From positions 1 to 64,000 of the forward strand of contig JAEYRN010000105.1 in NCBI GenBank assembly GCA_023435565.1: a stretch of 64,000 nt of DNA. The letters are read 5' to 3'. The DNA comes from Bacillota bacterium. GTDB lineage: Bacteria > Bacillota > UBA4882 > UBA8346. A program made the position numbers and the translations under genes. Each line of letters opens with the position of its first letter. Position 1 is the first letter of the stretch. This document shows, piece by piece, positions 25,246 to 35,304 of this stretch. The notes below the pieces were generated by a model. It was not told the DNA's origin and did no database searches. It was given only the letters and a program-made list of their open reading frames with translations.

Positions 25246-26256
25246 GTGCCAAAACCACAAGAACTTACCGGTAAACAAAAAGCTGCGGTCTTGCTATTAT
25301 CGCTTGGTTCCGAAATCTCGGCCGGCATTATGAAGAATTTACGTGAAGACGAGATTGAGGAACTGAGTTTAGAGATTGCTAATATTCGTCGGGTGCCGGC
25401 GGAAATTAAGGACCAAGTATTGGAAGAATTTTACCAAATCTGCTTGGCCCAAGAATTTATCTTATCCGGAGGAATCGATTCCGCCCGTGAAATTTTGGAG
25501 AAGGCATTAGGCTCACATAAGGCCCACGACATTATTGGTAAGTTAACTGCATCACTACAAGTTAGACCTTTTGATTTCGCACGGAAGACTGAGCCAAGCC
25601 AGTTGCTGAATTTTATTCAAAATGAGCATCCTCAAACTATCGCGCTGGTTATGGCTTATCTCGCCCCGGAACAAGCCGGTATAATTCTATCAGCTTTACC
25701 GCCACTTCAACAAGTTGAAGTCGCAAAACGGGTAGCGACTATGGATCGCACTTCTCCGGATGTACTTCGGGAAGTAGAATTAATATTAGAAAAGAAATTG
25801 TCATCCTTTGTAATGCAAGACTTTACGATTGCCGGCGGAGTTGAATCGGTGGTTTCGATTTTAAACCGGGTCGATCGTGGGACTGAAAAGACGATTTTGG
25901 AAGCATTAGCCGAAGAAAACCCCGAATTGGCCGATGAAATTAAACGTCGAATGTTCGTCTTCGAAGATATCGTATTGCTTGATAATCGGTCGGTCCAACG
26001 TATCTTACGCGAAATTGATGCCAAAGACTTGTCAATGGCGATGAAGACTGCCAGTGAAGACGTTAAAAACCTTGTTTTCCGCAATATGTCCAAACGCGCG
26101 GTGGAGTTGCTTAAAGAAGATATGGGGTATATGGGTCCGGTACGCTTACGTGACGTGGAGGAAGCCCAACAGAAGATCGTTAATGTCATCCGACAATTAG
26201 AAGACTCAGGAGAGATAATTATCTCCAGAGGCAAGGAGGATGAATTGATTGTCTAA
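25246..26256 (+). CDS. fliG: Flagellar motor switch protein FliG
   Basis: The 336-residue product has all three FliG domains. The N-terminal FliF-binding part holds LTGKQKAAVLLLSLG; the middle domain holds the NEHPQTIALVMAYL (EHPQ) motif; and the C-terminal torque domain carries the charged helix DLSMAMKTASEDVKNLVFRNMSKRA. It turns ion flow through MotA/MotB into rotation. It starts at GTG and its end overlaps fliH by 8 nt. Confidence 0.96.
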   Translation: MPKPQELTGKQKAAVLLLSLGSEISAGIMKNLREDEIEELSLEIANIRRVPAEIKDQVLEEFYQICLAQEFILSGGIDSAREILEKALGSHKAHDIIGKLTASLQVRPFDFARKTEPSQLLNFIQNEHPQTIALVMAYLAPEQAGIILSALPPLQQVEVAKRVATMDRTSPDVLREVELILEKKLSSFVMQDFTIAGGVESVVSILNRVDRGTEKTILEALAEENPELADEIKRRMFVFEDIVLLDNRSVQRILREIDAKDLSMAMKTASEDVKNLVFRNMSKRAVELLKEDMGYMGPVRLRDVEEAQQKIVNVIRQLEDSGEIIISRGKEDELIV

Positions 26257-27364
26257 AATAATTAAGTCTCATCATTGTGTCGAGGCTCATCCGTGTCGAC
26301 TGGATCCGGTCGATGTGGATGCCTTTTTTGTTAATAATCCGGAAGAAGAAGATGCCCCAAATTCTTCATCCGAGACAGATACGGAAACCGCAGCGACTTT
26401 GGAGGAGATATTGGAGACAATTTTTCCTCCCGGTGAAATTAAAGAGGAAGAACCAAACGAGAATATTGAGAGTGACTCCGAAAATCAGGAGGAAGAGACT
26501 TCCGAATCAACCGAAATCGAACCAAAGGAACCGGTGGCCGAAACTCCGGAGGTTGATATGTTTAAAATCAATCTGGAGGCAGAGAAACTACTCGACCAAA
26601 GTAAACAAGAGGCCGGTGTATTAACGAAGTTGGCTCGTGAAAAAGCTGATAATATTACCGGCACTGCTCAAGAAGAAGCATCCGGTATAATGGAGCAAGC
26701 TAAAACAGAGTCGGCACGAATTATAGATAAAGCCCGTGTCCAAGCGGATGAAATTATCGATCAAGCAAAGAAAGAAGCTGGAGAAACCGTAAATCAAGCT
26801 AAACAAGAAGTGGATAAGATAATTAGTGAAGCTAGACAGCAAGCTGATGAGCTTAAAGCTGAAGCGAAAAAAGAAGGTTTGGCAGCTGGACATAAAGAAG
26901 GTTTGGCTAAGGCCAAAAAAGAAATCGAACAAAATTTAGCCAATTCCATTAATATATTTGCTCAAGCCGAGGAAGAAAGAGTAAAGCGGATTAACTCTTC
27001 CGAACCGGAGCTTTTAAGATTGGTATCAGGGATTACAGAAAAAATTATTGGTTCCGAACTAAAGAACCACCCGGAACAAATAGTATCGGTGGTTCGAGAA
27101 GCATTAACCAGAGTTGCAGTTGCCAATTCAATTACTGTAAAAATCAACCCCGACGATGAACAACTAATCCAGGAAAGCTTGCCTTCATTACAGGAAGTTT
27201 TTAGTGAACCCAAAACAATTACGTTAAAAGCAGATCAATCCATTTTGCGAGGAGACTGTTTTATTGAAACAGAACACGGTAAGGTGGATGCCAGGATCAA
27301 ATCTCAACTTGAACGGGTAATGAATGAAATTCTAAAGGCTGGTCAAGTCAATGAATCCGATTGA
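26249..27364 (+). CDS. fliH: Flagellar export ATPase stator FliH
   Basis: The 371-residue protein starts at TTG with AAGGAGG upstream. The opening MSKIIKS is typical of Bacillota FliH. A Glu-rich acidic region (about 30-105) is followed by a long Ala/Lys/Glu coiled coil with 11-residue style repeats (about 110-230, EQAKTES, DQAKKEA and NQAKQEV units) and the C-terminal V-ATPase subunit-E-like domain (about 250-371). It holds and regulates the export ATPase FliI. It is longer than most FliH (about 210-270), through the acidic region and the added repeats. Two Cys and three His sit within the first 16 residues. Confidence 0.88.
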   Translation: MSKIIKSHHCVEAHPCRLDPVDVDAFFVNNPEEEDAPNSSSETDTETAATLEEILETIFPPGEIKEEEPNENIESDSENQEEETSESTEIEPKEPVAETPEVDMFKINLEAEKLLDQSKQEAGVLTKLAREKADNITGTAQEEASGIMEQAKTESARIIDKARVQADEIIDQAKKEAGETVNQAKQEVDKIISEARQQADELKAEAKKEGLAAGHKEGLAKAKKEIEQNLANSINIFAQAEEERVKRINSSEPELLRLVSGITEKIIGSELKNHPEQIVSVVREALTRVAVANSITVKINPDDEQLIQESLPSLQEVFSEPKTITLKADQSILRGDCFIETEHGKVDARIKSQLERVMNEILKAGQVNESD

Positions 27365-28697
27365 AGTCCAACCGTTTAACGCTGAAAAATACTTAACAGC
27401 AATTAAGGGAATTGACCCAATTAGGAGGACTGGAAAGGTCAGTCAAATAGTCGGGTTAACCATTGAAGCGGAAGGGCCGGCGGTAAATCTCGGTGAACAT
27501 TGTTTGATTAAAGTGAGTGATCGCACTGAGCCTCTCTCCGCTGAAGTGGTCGGTTTTAAATCAGGCCGGGTATTATTAATGCCTTTGGGTGACATTACCG
27601 GTATTAGTCCTGGGTGTGAAATTACAGCTACCGGTCAAAATCTCCAGGTTGAAGTCGGGCTAGGATTATTAGGCCGGGTATTGGATGGCCTGGGACAGCC
27701 GATTGATGATAAAGGCCCCCTTGTAACAGGTGAATTTAATCCGCTGCAAGCATCACCGCCTAATCCCCTTACCCGTAAGCGGATTAATACTCCTTTAGCC
27801 ATGGGAATCAGGGCTATTGATTCATTAATAACCTGTGGTCGAGGTCAAAGGGTCGGTATTTTTGCGGGTAGCGGTGTCGGAAAAAGCACTTTACTAGGAA
27901 TGATTGCCAAGAATACGGATGCCGATATCAATGTCATCGGTTTAATTGGAGAACGGGGTCGGGAAGTACGGGATTTTTTAGAGCGCGATTTAGGGCCGGA
28001 AGGACTAGCCCGTTCGGTAGTGGTGGTTGCCACCTCCGATCAACCGGCGTTAGTCCGGATTAAAGGGGCAATGGTAGCTACGGCTGTTGCCGAATATTTC
28101 CGTGATCAGGGAAAAGATGTTATATTGATGATGGATTCGGTAACCCGGTTTGCCATCGCCCAACGAGAAGTGGGATTGGCTGTCGGCGAACCTCCGACGA
28201 CTAGGGGTTATACTCCTTCGGTTTTTGCTCTTTTGCCTCGTCTTTTGGAAAGATCGGGCACTTCCGATATAGGTAGTATTACGGGTTTATACACTGTCCT
28301 GGTTGAAGGGGACGACATGAATGAGCCCATTGCCGATGCGGTTAGAAGTATTTTAGATGGGCATATCGTTCTATCACGCGAATTAGCCCATCAAAACCAT
28401 TATCCGGCAATCGACATATTGGCTAGTGTCAGCCGTTTAATGGTTGAATTGGTCAATGAAGGGCATAGTCGAGCTGCGGGAGAACTTCGGAGTATTTTAG
28501 CTACATATCGGGATAACCAGGATTTAATTAATATAGGCGCTTATTCTAAAGGGAGTAATCCCCAAATTGATAAGGCCATTAGCATGATTCAAACTATCAA
28601 TGATTTTTTAAAACAACGGACTGACGACAAAGTATCTTATGCGGATACGACCTCCCGTTTGATTGAGATGATCGGAGGTTCACTGGCTCATGAGTAA
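27351..28697 (+). CDS. fliI: Flagellar protein export ATPase FliI
   Basis: The 448-residue product is a full-length FliI. It has Walker A GSGVGKSTLL at about residues 173-182, IGERGREVRDF, Walker B VILMMDSVTRFA and the EPPTTRGYTPSVFALLPRLLERSG segment common to type III secretion ATPases. It forms a hexamer under the export gate and energises export with FliH and FliJ. It overlaps fliH by 14 nt and fliJ by 8 nt. Confidence 0.97.
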   Translation: MNPIEVQPFNAEKYLTAIKGIDPIRRTGKVSQIVGLTIEAEGPAVNLGEHCLIKVSDRTEPLSAEVVGFKSGRVLLMPLGDITGISPGCEITATGQNLQVEVGLGLLGRVLDGLGQPIDDKGPLVTGEFNPLQASPPNPLTRKRINTPLAMGIRAIDSLITCGRGQRVGIFAGSGVGKSTLLGMIAKNTDADINVIGLIGERGREVRDFLERDLGPEGLARSVVVVATSDQPALVRIKGAMVATAVAEYFRDQGKDVILMMDSVTRFAIAQREVGLAVGEPPTTRGYTPSVFALLPRLLERSGTSDIGSITGLYTVLVEGDDMNEPIADAVRSILDGHIVLSRELAHQNHYPAIDILASVSRLMVELVNEGHSRAAGELRSILATYRDNQDLINIGAYSKGSNPQIDKAISMIQTINDFLKQRTDDKVSYADTTSRLIEMIGGSLAHE

Positions 28698-29154
28698 GTT
28701 CAAATTTAAACTGGAGACGGTCTTAAAAGTTAAGACCAGAGTCGAAGATTTACGTAAAATTGAACTGCGTGAGGCAGAACTGCGGCGAGAAAAAGCAAGG
28801 CTTGAGCTATGCCGTTGGCAGGATGAAGTTGAGGCTAATATTCGGATTTATCGAGAGAAGTTCCAACAACGGATCGTACCTGAAGAGGCTAACAATTATC
28901 ATTTATACCTAACATGGCTTAATCGTCAGGTGGATTCGGCATTGCTAAAACTCCAGGAGTGTGAAAGAGAAGTTAACGAGCGTCGTCTAAAATTAATCGA
29001 AGCTTCCAAAGAAAAGAGAATTTTGGAAAAATTAAAAGAAAAGGCTTACCAAGCCTATCAAGCTGAACAGTTAAACATCGAGATTAAGTTTCTCGATGAA
29101 CTTGGAACGGGACGATTTATACGAGACCAGAGCCGGGAGGTTTTTGAAAGATGA
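28690..29154 (+). CDS. fliJ: Flagellar export central stalk protein FliJ
   Basis: The 154-residue product is almost wholly helical, rich in Arg, Glu and Leu, and opens with FKFKLETVLKVKTRVEDLRKIEL, the typical FliJ start. It forms the coiled-coil stalk in the FliI ring. It overlaps both fliI and the next gene. Confidence 0.9.
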   Translation: MSKFKFKLETVLKVKTRVEDLRKIELREAELRREKARLELCRWQDEVEANIRIYREKFQQRIVPEEANNYHLYLTWLNRQVDSALLKLQECEREVNERRLKLIEASKEKRILEKLKEKAYQAYQAEQLNIEIKFLDELGTGRFIRDQSREVFER

Positions 29155-29738
29155 ACCGAATATTTTTTAATTTCGGTAGGGTATTGATTATCATAGTCGC
29201 AATTTGTTTAATACTAGGTATTTTGAATTTTATGGGCATTATTAATGTTAAAGAATTATTTTTACAAGGGCTCAGCTTTATTCCTGGTCTGAACGATTTG
29301 GCCGAAAATTATGAACTGGGTAAGAAGCGGAGTAAGCTATTAGGCGAGAGGGAAGCTGACATACAAGCCCGTGAAGCACAACTCAAACAAGACTTGGCAA
29401 AATTAGCAGAAGAGCAAGATTTATTTTTAGATGAAAAATTGACCTGGGAGAGGGAACACCCTGCTTCCATCCGAACGGCTGAAACATCAGGGCCTACTGC
29501 AGCTCAAAAAGCGGCTCTCGCCAAAGAAGAGGCCAAGCTCAGATATTACTTGGCTACGCTTGGAAGCATGAAGCCGAAAAATGCGGCGATGGTCATTCAA
29601 AAATTACCTGAAGATACTGTTTATCTGATTTTTGATCAACTCCAACAGAGCCAGGTGAGAAAGATTTTAGAGAATATGCCGGCTGAATACCTGGCTAAGT
29701 TGACTCAGGATCGGTTGAAAAAATATCGAAACCAATAA
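29151..29738 (+). CDS. MotE/YlxF-like protein with MgtE-N-type C-terminal domain
   Basis: The 195-residue product has an N-terminal membrane helix (about 7-30), a coiled coil (about 55-105), and a C-terminal MgtE-N-like helical domain (about 125-195) with YLATLGSMKPKNAAMVIQKLP and VRKILENMPAEYLAKL. This is the layout of YlxF in Bacillus fla operons and of MotE, which helps MotC positioning in rhizobia. It sits at the ylxF position right after fliJ. Its exact task is not established. Confidence 0.85.
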   Translation: MNRIFFNFGRVLIIIVAICLILGILNFMGIINVKELFLQGLSFIPGLNDLAENYELGKKRSKLLGEREADIQAREAQLKQDLAKLAEEQDLFLDEKLTWEREHPASIRTAETSGPTAAQKAALAKEEAKLRYYLATLGSMKPKNAAMVIQKLPEDTVYLIFDQLQQSQVRKILENMPAEYLAKLTQDRLKKYRNQ

Positions 29739-29852
29739 TAAAAATAAATTCATAGATTTTTTAAGGTTTTGTTAGTCACAGAGATTGGTATGACATATAG
29801 AACAAAAAAGGTTTAAACAAGAACTAAAATTTTTAAGTTTGTCAATTGCTTC

Positions 29853-29880
29853 TAATTGATTTGTATAAACCATCCGATAA
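29853..29880 (+). promoter_or_regulatory. Possible sigma-28 promoter upstream of fliK
   Basis: TAAT (29853-29856), 16 nt, then TCCGATAA (29873-29880), one base from the GCCGATAA sigma-28 -10. It lies 62 nt before fliK in the 204-nt gap after the MotE-like gene. Confidence 0.4.
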
Positions 29881-29942
29881 CTATAGTAAACGTATTAAGT
29901 CCTATAGGACAAATACGTAACTATGGGAAAGGAGGTGAATAC

Positions 29943-31511
29943 ATGTCTAATCTTTCTTTTATCCCTCAAGCGACCGCTTCCAAATCGGCTCCGGAATTTC
30001 AACATCCTTCATTATCTGAGAAAAAAAATCAGTCCGGCATAAGTAATTTCGACCATTTTTTGAAAAACGCTAATGAAAATCAATTTAAAACAAAGCCATT
30101 TCAGGAAAAACCGGAACAAAACCGTCCTGTTGTTAATGAAGTAAAACCGGAACCAAAAAAGGACGAGATTAAAACGGCTGATCAAGCTTATTCCGAAAAG
30201 ATGGAATCTAAATCAAAACCGAATCAAGAAGCGGCTAACAATGAGGGAACAAAAAAAGCATCCCAACCGCAAACGCAAAACAAAGAGGAAGAGAAGGTTG
30301 CAGTAGAGACCCAAAGCAAAGAGGGGCAAACAGATGAAGCTTTAGCAGATGTTAATCAAGAAGAATTACTAGTTTTGCTTGCCCATTTAGCCGAAGCTGA
30401 AGCTGTTATTCGGGGTGAAACTCAACCGGAAACGGTCCAAATGGTTGAGCTTGCCGAGGCAATGGCTGATTCGGAGTTGGTTGAGGTTGTTCAAGAAACG
30501 GCTGGTTCGGTTGAATCTAGCGGAGCTAATCCCGGAGCAGATACCGAAGCGCAGATGGTAAATGCAGTGGAACTAACACAAATTTCTCCCGATACCGGAT
30601 TGAAAGCCGCTAATCTTAAGTTGAATGTTGAAACACCAGTTGAAGACAGATCAGCCGGTCTGGAGCAATTAAGTCAAGTTTTACCGCAAACTTCGGGGAA
30701 TCATTCTCAAACGAAAGGAGAATCCCTTTCCAACCAAGGAAACAATGACAGTAAAGGACAAGTTTCCGAATCGATTAAGGTTTCCCATAACGGCAGCATC
30801 GAAATTGAAAGCCAAGCCTTTAGTAAAGTCTTCGCTGAAAACACTCTATCCCAAAAAGCGGAAGCCGATGTTCAATCGGATGGCAATCGGATTTTAGCAC
30901 AACAAGATCAATCTTCCGTAAAAAACGGCAAAGTTAACCTGGCCGTAATTCAAACCCAGCTGGCGGTGAATGACGCTCCCGAAGTTAAGACTGAGACGCC
31001 GGTATTGAATATTGTTTCATCACAGCCTTCCATCAGTAATGTTTCTCAAGCCCAAACCCCAGGTTCTACCGGAGTTAATTCCACAAGCAGGGAAGAACTT
31101 TTCTCCCAGATCGTGGAACACGCCAAAGTAGTTGTGAATAACGGGGGAAGTGAGATGGAAGTCAACCTAAAACCGGAACATCTCGGCAAACTTCAACTGA
31201 AAGTGACTATCGAGAATGAGGTAGTGACCGCCAAATTCGTCGCCGAATCACAGCAAGTGAAGGAGATTATCGAAAGCAACCTGGGCCAACTCAAACGGAA
31301 CTTGCAGGAAAACGGGATGCAGGTCGATGCGATCATGGTATCAGTCGGTAATCATCAGGGTAGCGAAAGTTTTGACCAAGCCGCTTATAATCGGGAAGGG
31401 TTCAACAATTTCGAGGGTAATGCAGGCGCAAATAATGATGATTCCGTATTTGAGACCGTGGAACAGACACCAGTTGCAGAACGTGAAACCGTTGTTGACT
31501 TAATAGCTTAA
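29943..31511 (+). CDS. fliK: Flagellar hook-length control protein FliK
   Basis: The 522-residue protein has a long low-complexity, Gln/Glu/Ser/Asn-rich ruler region (about 1-380) and a C-terminal hook-length domain (about 385-480) with [21 protein letters not shown] and [22 protein letters not shown], the family signature. It measures hook length and switches export from hook to filament. The ATG follows AAAGGAGGTG; a longer upstream frame lacks a site. Notably the ruler is long, which agrees with the oversized hook protein nearby. Confidence 0.9.
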   Translation: MSNLSFIPQATASKSAPEFQHPSLSEKKNQSGISNFDHFLKNANENQFKTKPFQEKPEQNRPVVNEVKPEPKKDEIKTADQAYSEKMESKSKPNQEAANNEGTKKASQPQTQNKEEEKVAVETQSKEGQTDEALADVNQEELLVLLAHLAEAEAVIRGETQPETVQMVELAEAMADSELVEVVQETAGSVESSGANPGADTEAQMVNAVELTQISPDTGLKAANLKLNVETPVEDRSAGLEQLSQVLPQTSGNHSQTKGESLSNQGNNDSKGQVSESIKVSHNGSIEIESQAFSKVFAENTLSQKAEADVQSDGNRILAQQDQSSVKNGKVNLAVIQTQLAVNDAPEVKTETPVLNIVSSQPSISNVSQAQTPGSTGVNSTSREELFSQIVEHAKVVVNNGGSEMEVNLKPEHLGKLQLKVTIENEVVTAKFVAESQQVKEIIESNLGQLKRNLQENGMQVDAIMVSVGNHQGSESFDQAAYNREGFNNFEGNAGANNDDSVFETVEQTPVAERETVVDLIA

Positions 31512-31536
31512 TAATTTTAAAAAGGAGGTGAACAGT

Positions 31537-32388
31537 ATGAGTAGTGTAAACTCAGTTTATAACATGACTACAGCTACCGCTCCGGGTGTTACACGAAAAA
31601 CCGGAGACGATCTCGGTAAAGATCAATTCTTAAAAATTCTCATCACTCAGATGCAAAATCAGGACCCGTTGAATCCCATGGACGACAAAGAGTTTATCGC
31701 CCAGATGGCCCAGTTTACCGCTTTGGAGCAGATGCAGAATGTGGCGAAAGCTTCCCAGATGCAACAGGCGACGTTAATGATTGGCAATTATATCAAAGCT
31801 GAGGTTAACGGAGACGACGGACAGGAACTGATTTACGGAAAAGTAGTTTCCACCCGGGAAGTCAGCGGTGAGATGTACTTAAAACTGGATAACGGCCGCG
31901 AGGTAAAGATCGGGGAAGCCAAAACGACTTTCAATAATGAAGGACTTTGGGAGGAAGCGGAGTCTTTGGTCGATAGGAGGGTTTATGTACGTAATACCGA
32001 CTCCGAAGGTAACCAGGACGGGTTAAAACAAGCTTACATTGCAGACGTAAGAATGGTAGTTGGGTTAAACGGCAGCAGTACAACGAAACTATTAACTCCA
32101 GAATGTCTTGTCGCCAAAAAGGGAACATTGGCTCAAGCTGAAGCTTTAATCGGTAAAAAAGTATTTATCCGGGACTTCGATGACGAAGGTAACGAAACTG
32201 ATGTCTTGTATGAGGCTAAAGTTACCGGGGCTAAGATTGCCGATGGCCGTGTTAAGATTGTAATTGGAAAAGACGCTGACGAGAAAGACATTGAAGCCGA
32301 CTACGGTGACATTTACAATCTGAGTACCGCCATTGAAATGAAAGACATTTGGAACGTCGTACCTGAAGAGGAATCCGTAGATGAATGA
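31537..32388 (+). CDS. flgD: Hook cap protein FlgD with repeated C-terminal modules
   Basis: The 283-residue product has the FlgD core (about 22-75, [26 protein letters not shown] motif family and [11 protein letters not shown]). The rest is three related beta modules (about 80-130, 138-180 and 200-260), two of which align directly: [20 protein letters not shown] and [20 protein letters not shown]. It caps the growing hook. Bacillus FlgD is only about 140 residues, so the repeats are extra. AAAGGAGGTG precedes the ATG at 31537. Confidence 0.9.
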   Translation: MSSVNSVYNMTTATAPGVTRKTGDDLGKDQFLKILITQMQNQDPLNPMDDKEFIAQMAQFTALEQMQNVAKASQMQQATLMIGNYIKAEVNGDDGQELIYGKVVSTREVSGEMYLKLDNGREVKIGEAKTTFNNEGLWEEAESLVDRRVYVRNTDSEGNQDGLKQAYIADVRMVVGLNGSSTTKLLTPECLVAKKGTLAQAEALIGKKVFIRDFDDEGNETDVLYEAKVTGAKIADGRVKIVIGKDADEKDIEADYGDIYNLSTAIEMKDIWNVVPEEESVDE

Positions 32389-32773
32389 AAAAATAGTAAT
32401 CAGACCGCCCCAGATCGGCCCGATAACACCAACGCCAAGTAAACCGATTGCTAAGACCGGAACCGGAAACGGGGCACAGTTTGAAACCATCTTTCAGGAA
32501 CAATTGGCGGAACAGTCTGGAATCAAGTTTTCCGCTCATGCTATGAAACGTTTGGAGTCCAGACAGATTTCATTGGGCAACCAAGAAATGGCGTTACTCA
32601 AAGATGCGGTCAACAAGGCCGAAGCTAAAGGGGCCAAAGAATCTCTAATTTTAATGGACCGGATGGCCTTGGTGGTCAGTATCAAGAACCGTACCGTGAT
32701 TACTGCGGTCGATGAAGGCAGTTTAAAAGATAACGTCTTTACCAACATTGATAGCGCGGTGATTGTTAAGTAA
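32381..32773 (+). CDS. Flagellar operon protein (TIGR02530-type)
   Basis: The 130-residue product matches the small conserved protein found between flgD and flgE in Bacillota and spirochaete flagellar operons. It has a disordered Pro-rich start and a compact domain (about 45-130) with [33 protein letters not shown] and [16 protein letters not shown] strands. Its task is not established; a hook assembly role is suggested by position. It overlaps flgD by 8 nt. Confidence 0.85.
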   Translation: MNEKIVIRPPQIGPITPTPSKPIAKTGTGNGAQFETIFQEQLAEQSGIKFSAHAMKRLESRQISLGNQEMALLKDAVNKAEAKGAKESLILMDRMALVVSIKNRTVITAVDEGSLKDNVFTNIDSAVIVK

Positions 32774-32947
32774 GATTTTCTAGGTAGTGAGGCTGGACCT
32801 CTGGATTCGAGGAAGCCTCCAAACCCGCCGAACGATTGAGGCGGAAGAAAAATCAAGTATTTCCGGTTCTAGTTAGTTTTCAATTTATATTGACTGGAAA
32901 ACAAAAAAACTGGCAACTGGAAAACTAAGAATGGAGGTCGTTTTATC

Positions 32948-35260
32948 ATGATGCGTTCGATGTTTGCCGGCGTTACCGGTCTGCGGAACCACCAGATCCG
33001 GATGGATGCCATCGGTAATAATATCGCTAACGTAAATACGGTCGGCTATAAAGCCAGCCGGGTAAGTTTTCAGGATACTCTCAATCAAACACTGCGCGGC
33101 GCTTCAGCGCCCACTACCAACCGTGGCGGTATTAACGCCTTGCAAGTTGGTTTAGGTATGAACCTGGCCAGTATCGATGTATTACATACCCAGGGGAATT
33201 TGCAGAATACCGGTAAAATTACTGATGTCGCCATTCAAGGAGATGGATTTTTCATCTTGAGTGACGGCTCTCGGGAATATTATAGTCGGGCCGGTAATTT
33301 CAACATGGAGCGGGACGGCCGTTTGGTCAACCCATCTAATGGTTTGATAGTCCGTGGTTGGATGGCCGACATTAACGGAGCAATTAATACCAATATGCCG
33401 ATTACCAACATTAGAATTCCGGTTGGACAGACTATCGCTCCAATCGCTACAACTCAAATTGAATTCGGTGGAAATTTAGCTGCCAATACCAATGTAAATT
33501 TGGTCTACCAAACGTTAAATGTTTCCGACTCTACCAATCATAGTTGTTCGGTTACCTTTGAGATGACTCCCACCGGTTATAACACATATTCTTACAGGGC
33601 GATAGTACCTTCGGAATTTGGAAGTATTACCCTTAATGATGGTACCGGAACAATCCGGGTTAATGAATATGGGGTAGTAGTAAGTAGCTCCGGTACTTTT
33701 TTTGAAGTGACTCCAAGAAACGGAACGGCCGTTCGGATTGATCCACCACGAGTGAACTGGCCGTTAGGCGGCGCTTTTACCGCGCATCCGACTGGAGCAT
33801 TACAAGAATTTGGTTTGACAGGTTTTACCGGAATGGGATTACCTACAACTTATACCCAAACTATTTCTGATACGGTAGGCAATGCTTTAACTTTTGATTA
33901 TACAATTACCACAACCGGAATACCTGACCAATATCGGTGGACAGCTATACCAAACGACCCAGATGGAGCTGGGCCCTTAGTTCCGAACTGTAATGTAATT
34001 TCCGGTACTACGGGTACTTTTACCTGGACAGCTACCAATGGTATTACTGAGGCAGAGCAGATTACCACAATCGCTCATGCGCTTGCATCTCCAGCAGGGA
34101 CCAATGTTACAATAAATCCGCCATCAATGATGTCTGGCGTGCCGACTTTTACAGTAGTCGAAAGGGCACCGGATTTTTTGGCTGTTGATCCGATGTTTCC
34201 CAATCCTCCAGCATTTGTCGCAGGCGGTGTAGGCACTGTTCAAACTCGGGATTTACCGATTACTAATACAGCTGGTGAATTGTTAACTACACTTCATTTT
34301 ACAATCACAACAACCGGTGTGAACACTTTCGACTATACGGTAACTGCTGACGGCTCCACTATTATTAATGGTGGAGGCGGTACTTTCGATTGGGTGGCCG
34401 GTGCAACAACGAACTTTACACCAGCAGGTGGTAATCTTGAAATTCGTACCAATGAGGGAGTTAATATAACATTACCGTCTTTCCCCGGTCCGGTTGCCGG
34501 TGTCAATCCAACTTTTGCTAATGTACGTTTGGTGGGAGGCAGGGATACGTCGGTAACTTGTCGGGTTCCAAATCCGGTGACTACCATGACCAGGGTCTAT
34601 GACTCCCTGGGTCAGGACCATCTGTTTATTACTGAGGCTGTAAAAATTGCTGACAATACTTGGCGGTGGCGAACCATTGACGAGAACGATTATCCCATTG
34701 GCGGCGGAACTTTATCTTTTAGCAATGAAGGACAGTATATTGGTTCTAGCGGAGGCCCGCTTGTTTATAATCCGGTTGGCGGTGCACTACCGCTTAGTAT
34801 CACTCCTGATTTTAGCGTCCTGTCACAATATGCTGGAACATTGGATAGCGATGGATTAGCGATCTCTGACTTTAACTCCCCTTATCAGGATGGTTATCCA
34901 ATGGGGCAATTACAAGGATTTAATATCGATAAGTCCGGAAGGATCGTCGGAGTATTTTCCAACGGAATGAACCAGAATCTGGCACAATTAGCGGTAGCCA
35001 GCTTTACCAATCCCGCCGGTTTAACCAGAGTCGGCGATACCATGTTTGAGGAGTCCAGTAACTCCGGTCAGGCACAGATTGGACAGGCGGGTCAAGGTAG
35101 CCGCGGTCAAATCACTCCCGGTACCGTAGAGATGTCGAACGTTGATCTCTCCCAAGAATTTACGGACATGATCATGACCGAACGCGGTTTCCAATCTAAC
35201 TCACGGGTGATAACCACTTCCGATGAAATGCTTCAGGAATTGGTTAACTTGAAACGGTAG
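32948..35260 (+). CDS. flgE: Oversized flagellar hook protein FlgE
   Basis: The 770-residue product has standard FlgE ends: NNIANVNTVGYKASRVSFQD at the N-terminus, the VAIQGDGFFIL segment, and a C-terminal MSNVDLSQEFTDMIMTERGFQ region. It is about twice the usual 260-400 residues. The extra middle holds three repeats that open like the family's own D2 domain: VSDSTNHSC (192), ISDTVGN (306) and ITNTAGE (438), each followed by an F-x-x-T-x-TG-x-x-x-Y/F-x-Y/W pattern. The regular D2 then starts at VYDSLGQ (550). A GGAGG site precedes two adjacent ATG codons; I use the first. A terminator follows. Confidence 0.93.
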   Translation: MMRSMFAGVTGLRNHQIRMDAIGNNIANVNTVGYKASRVSFQDTLNQTLRGASAPTTNRGGINALQVGLGMNLASIDVLHTQGNLQNTGKITDVAIQGDGFFILSDGSREYYSRAGNFNMERDGRLVNPSNGLIVRGWMADINGAINTNMPITNIRIPVGQTIAPIATTQIEFGGNLAANTNVNLVYQTLNVSDSTNHSCSVTFEMTPTGYNTYSYRAIVPSEFGSITLNDGTGTIRVNEYGVVVSSSGTFFEVTPRNGTAVRIDPPRVNWPLGGAFTAHPTGALQEFGLTGFTGMGLPTTYTQTISDTVGNALTFDYTITTTGIPDQYRWTAIPNDPDGAGPLVPNCNVISGTTGTFTWTATNGITEAEQITTIAHALASPAGTNVTINPPSMMSGVPTFTVVERAPDFLAVDPMFPNPPAFVAGGVGTVQTRDLPITNTAGELLTTLHFTITTTGVNTFDYTVTADGSTIINGGGGTFDWVAGATTNFTPAGGNLEIRTNEGVNITLPSFPGPVAGVNPTFANVRLVGGRDTSVTCRVPNPVTTMTRVYDSLGQDHLFITEAVKIADNTWRWRTIDENDYPIGGGTLSFSNEGQYIGSSGGPLVYNPVGGALPLSITPDFSVLSQYAGTLDSDGLAISDFNSPYQDGYPMGQLQGFNIDKSGRIVGVFSNGMNQNLAQLAVASFTNPAGLTRVGDTMFEESSNSGQAQIGQAGQGSRGQITPGTVEMSNVDLSQEFTDMIMTERGFQSNSRVITTSDEMLQELVNLKR

Positions 35261-35273
35261 CACTTAACTTAGA

Positions 35274-35304
35274 GTAGGGGAGGAATCCATTCCTCCCCTA
35301 CTTT
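35274..35304 (+). terminator. Terminator after flgE
   Basis: A perfect stem of 12-13 bp (35274-35286 with 35289-35301) on GTAGGGGAGGAAT ends in TTT 13 nt after the flgE stop. It suggests that the flagellar string is split into at least two transcripts here. The stretch 35261-35811 has no gene and otherwise holds the inverted-repeat element at 35584-35702. Confidence 0.75.
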
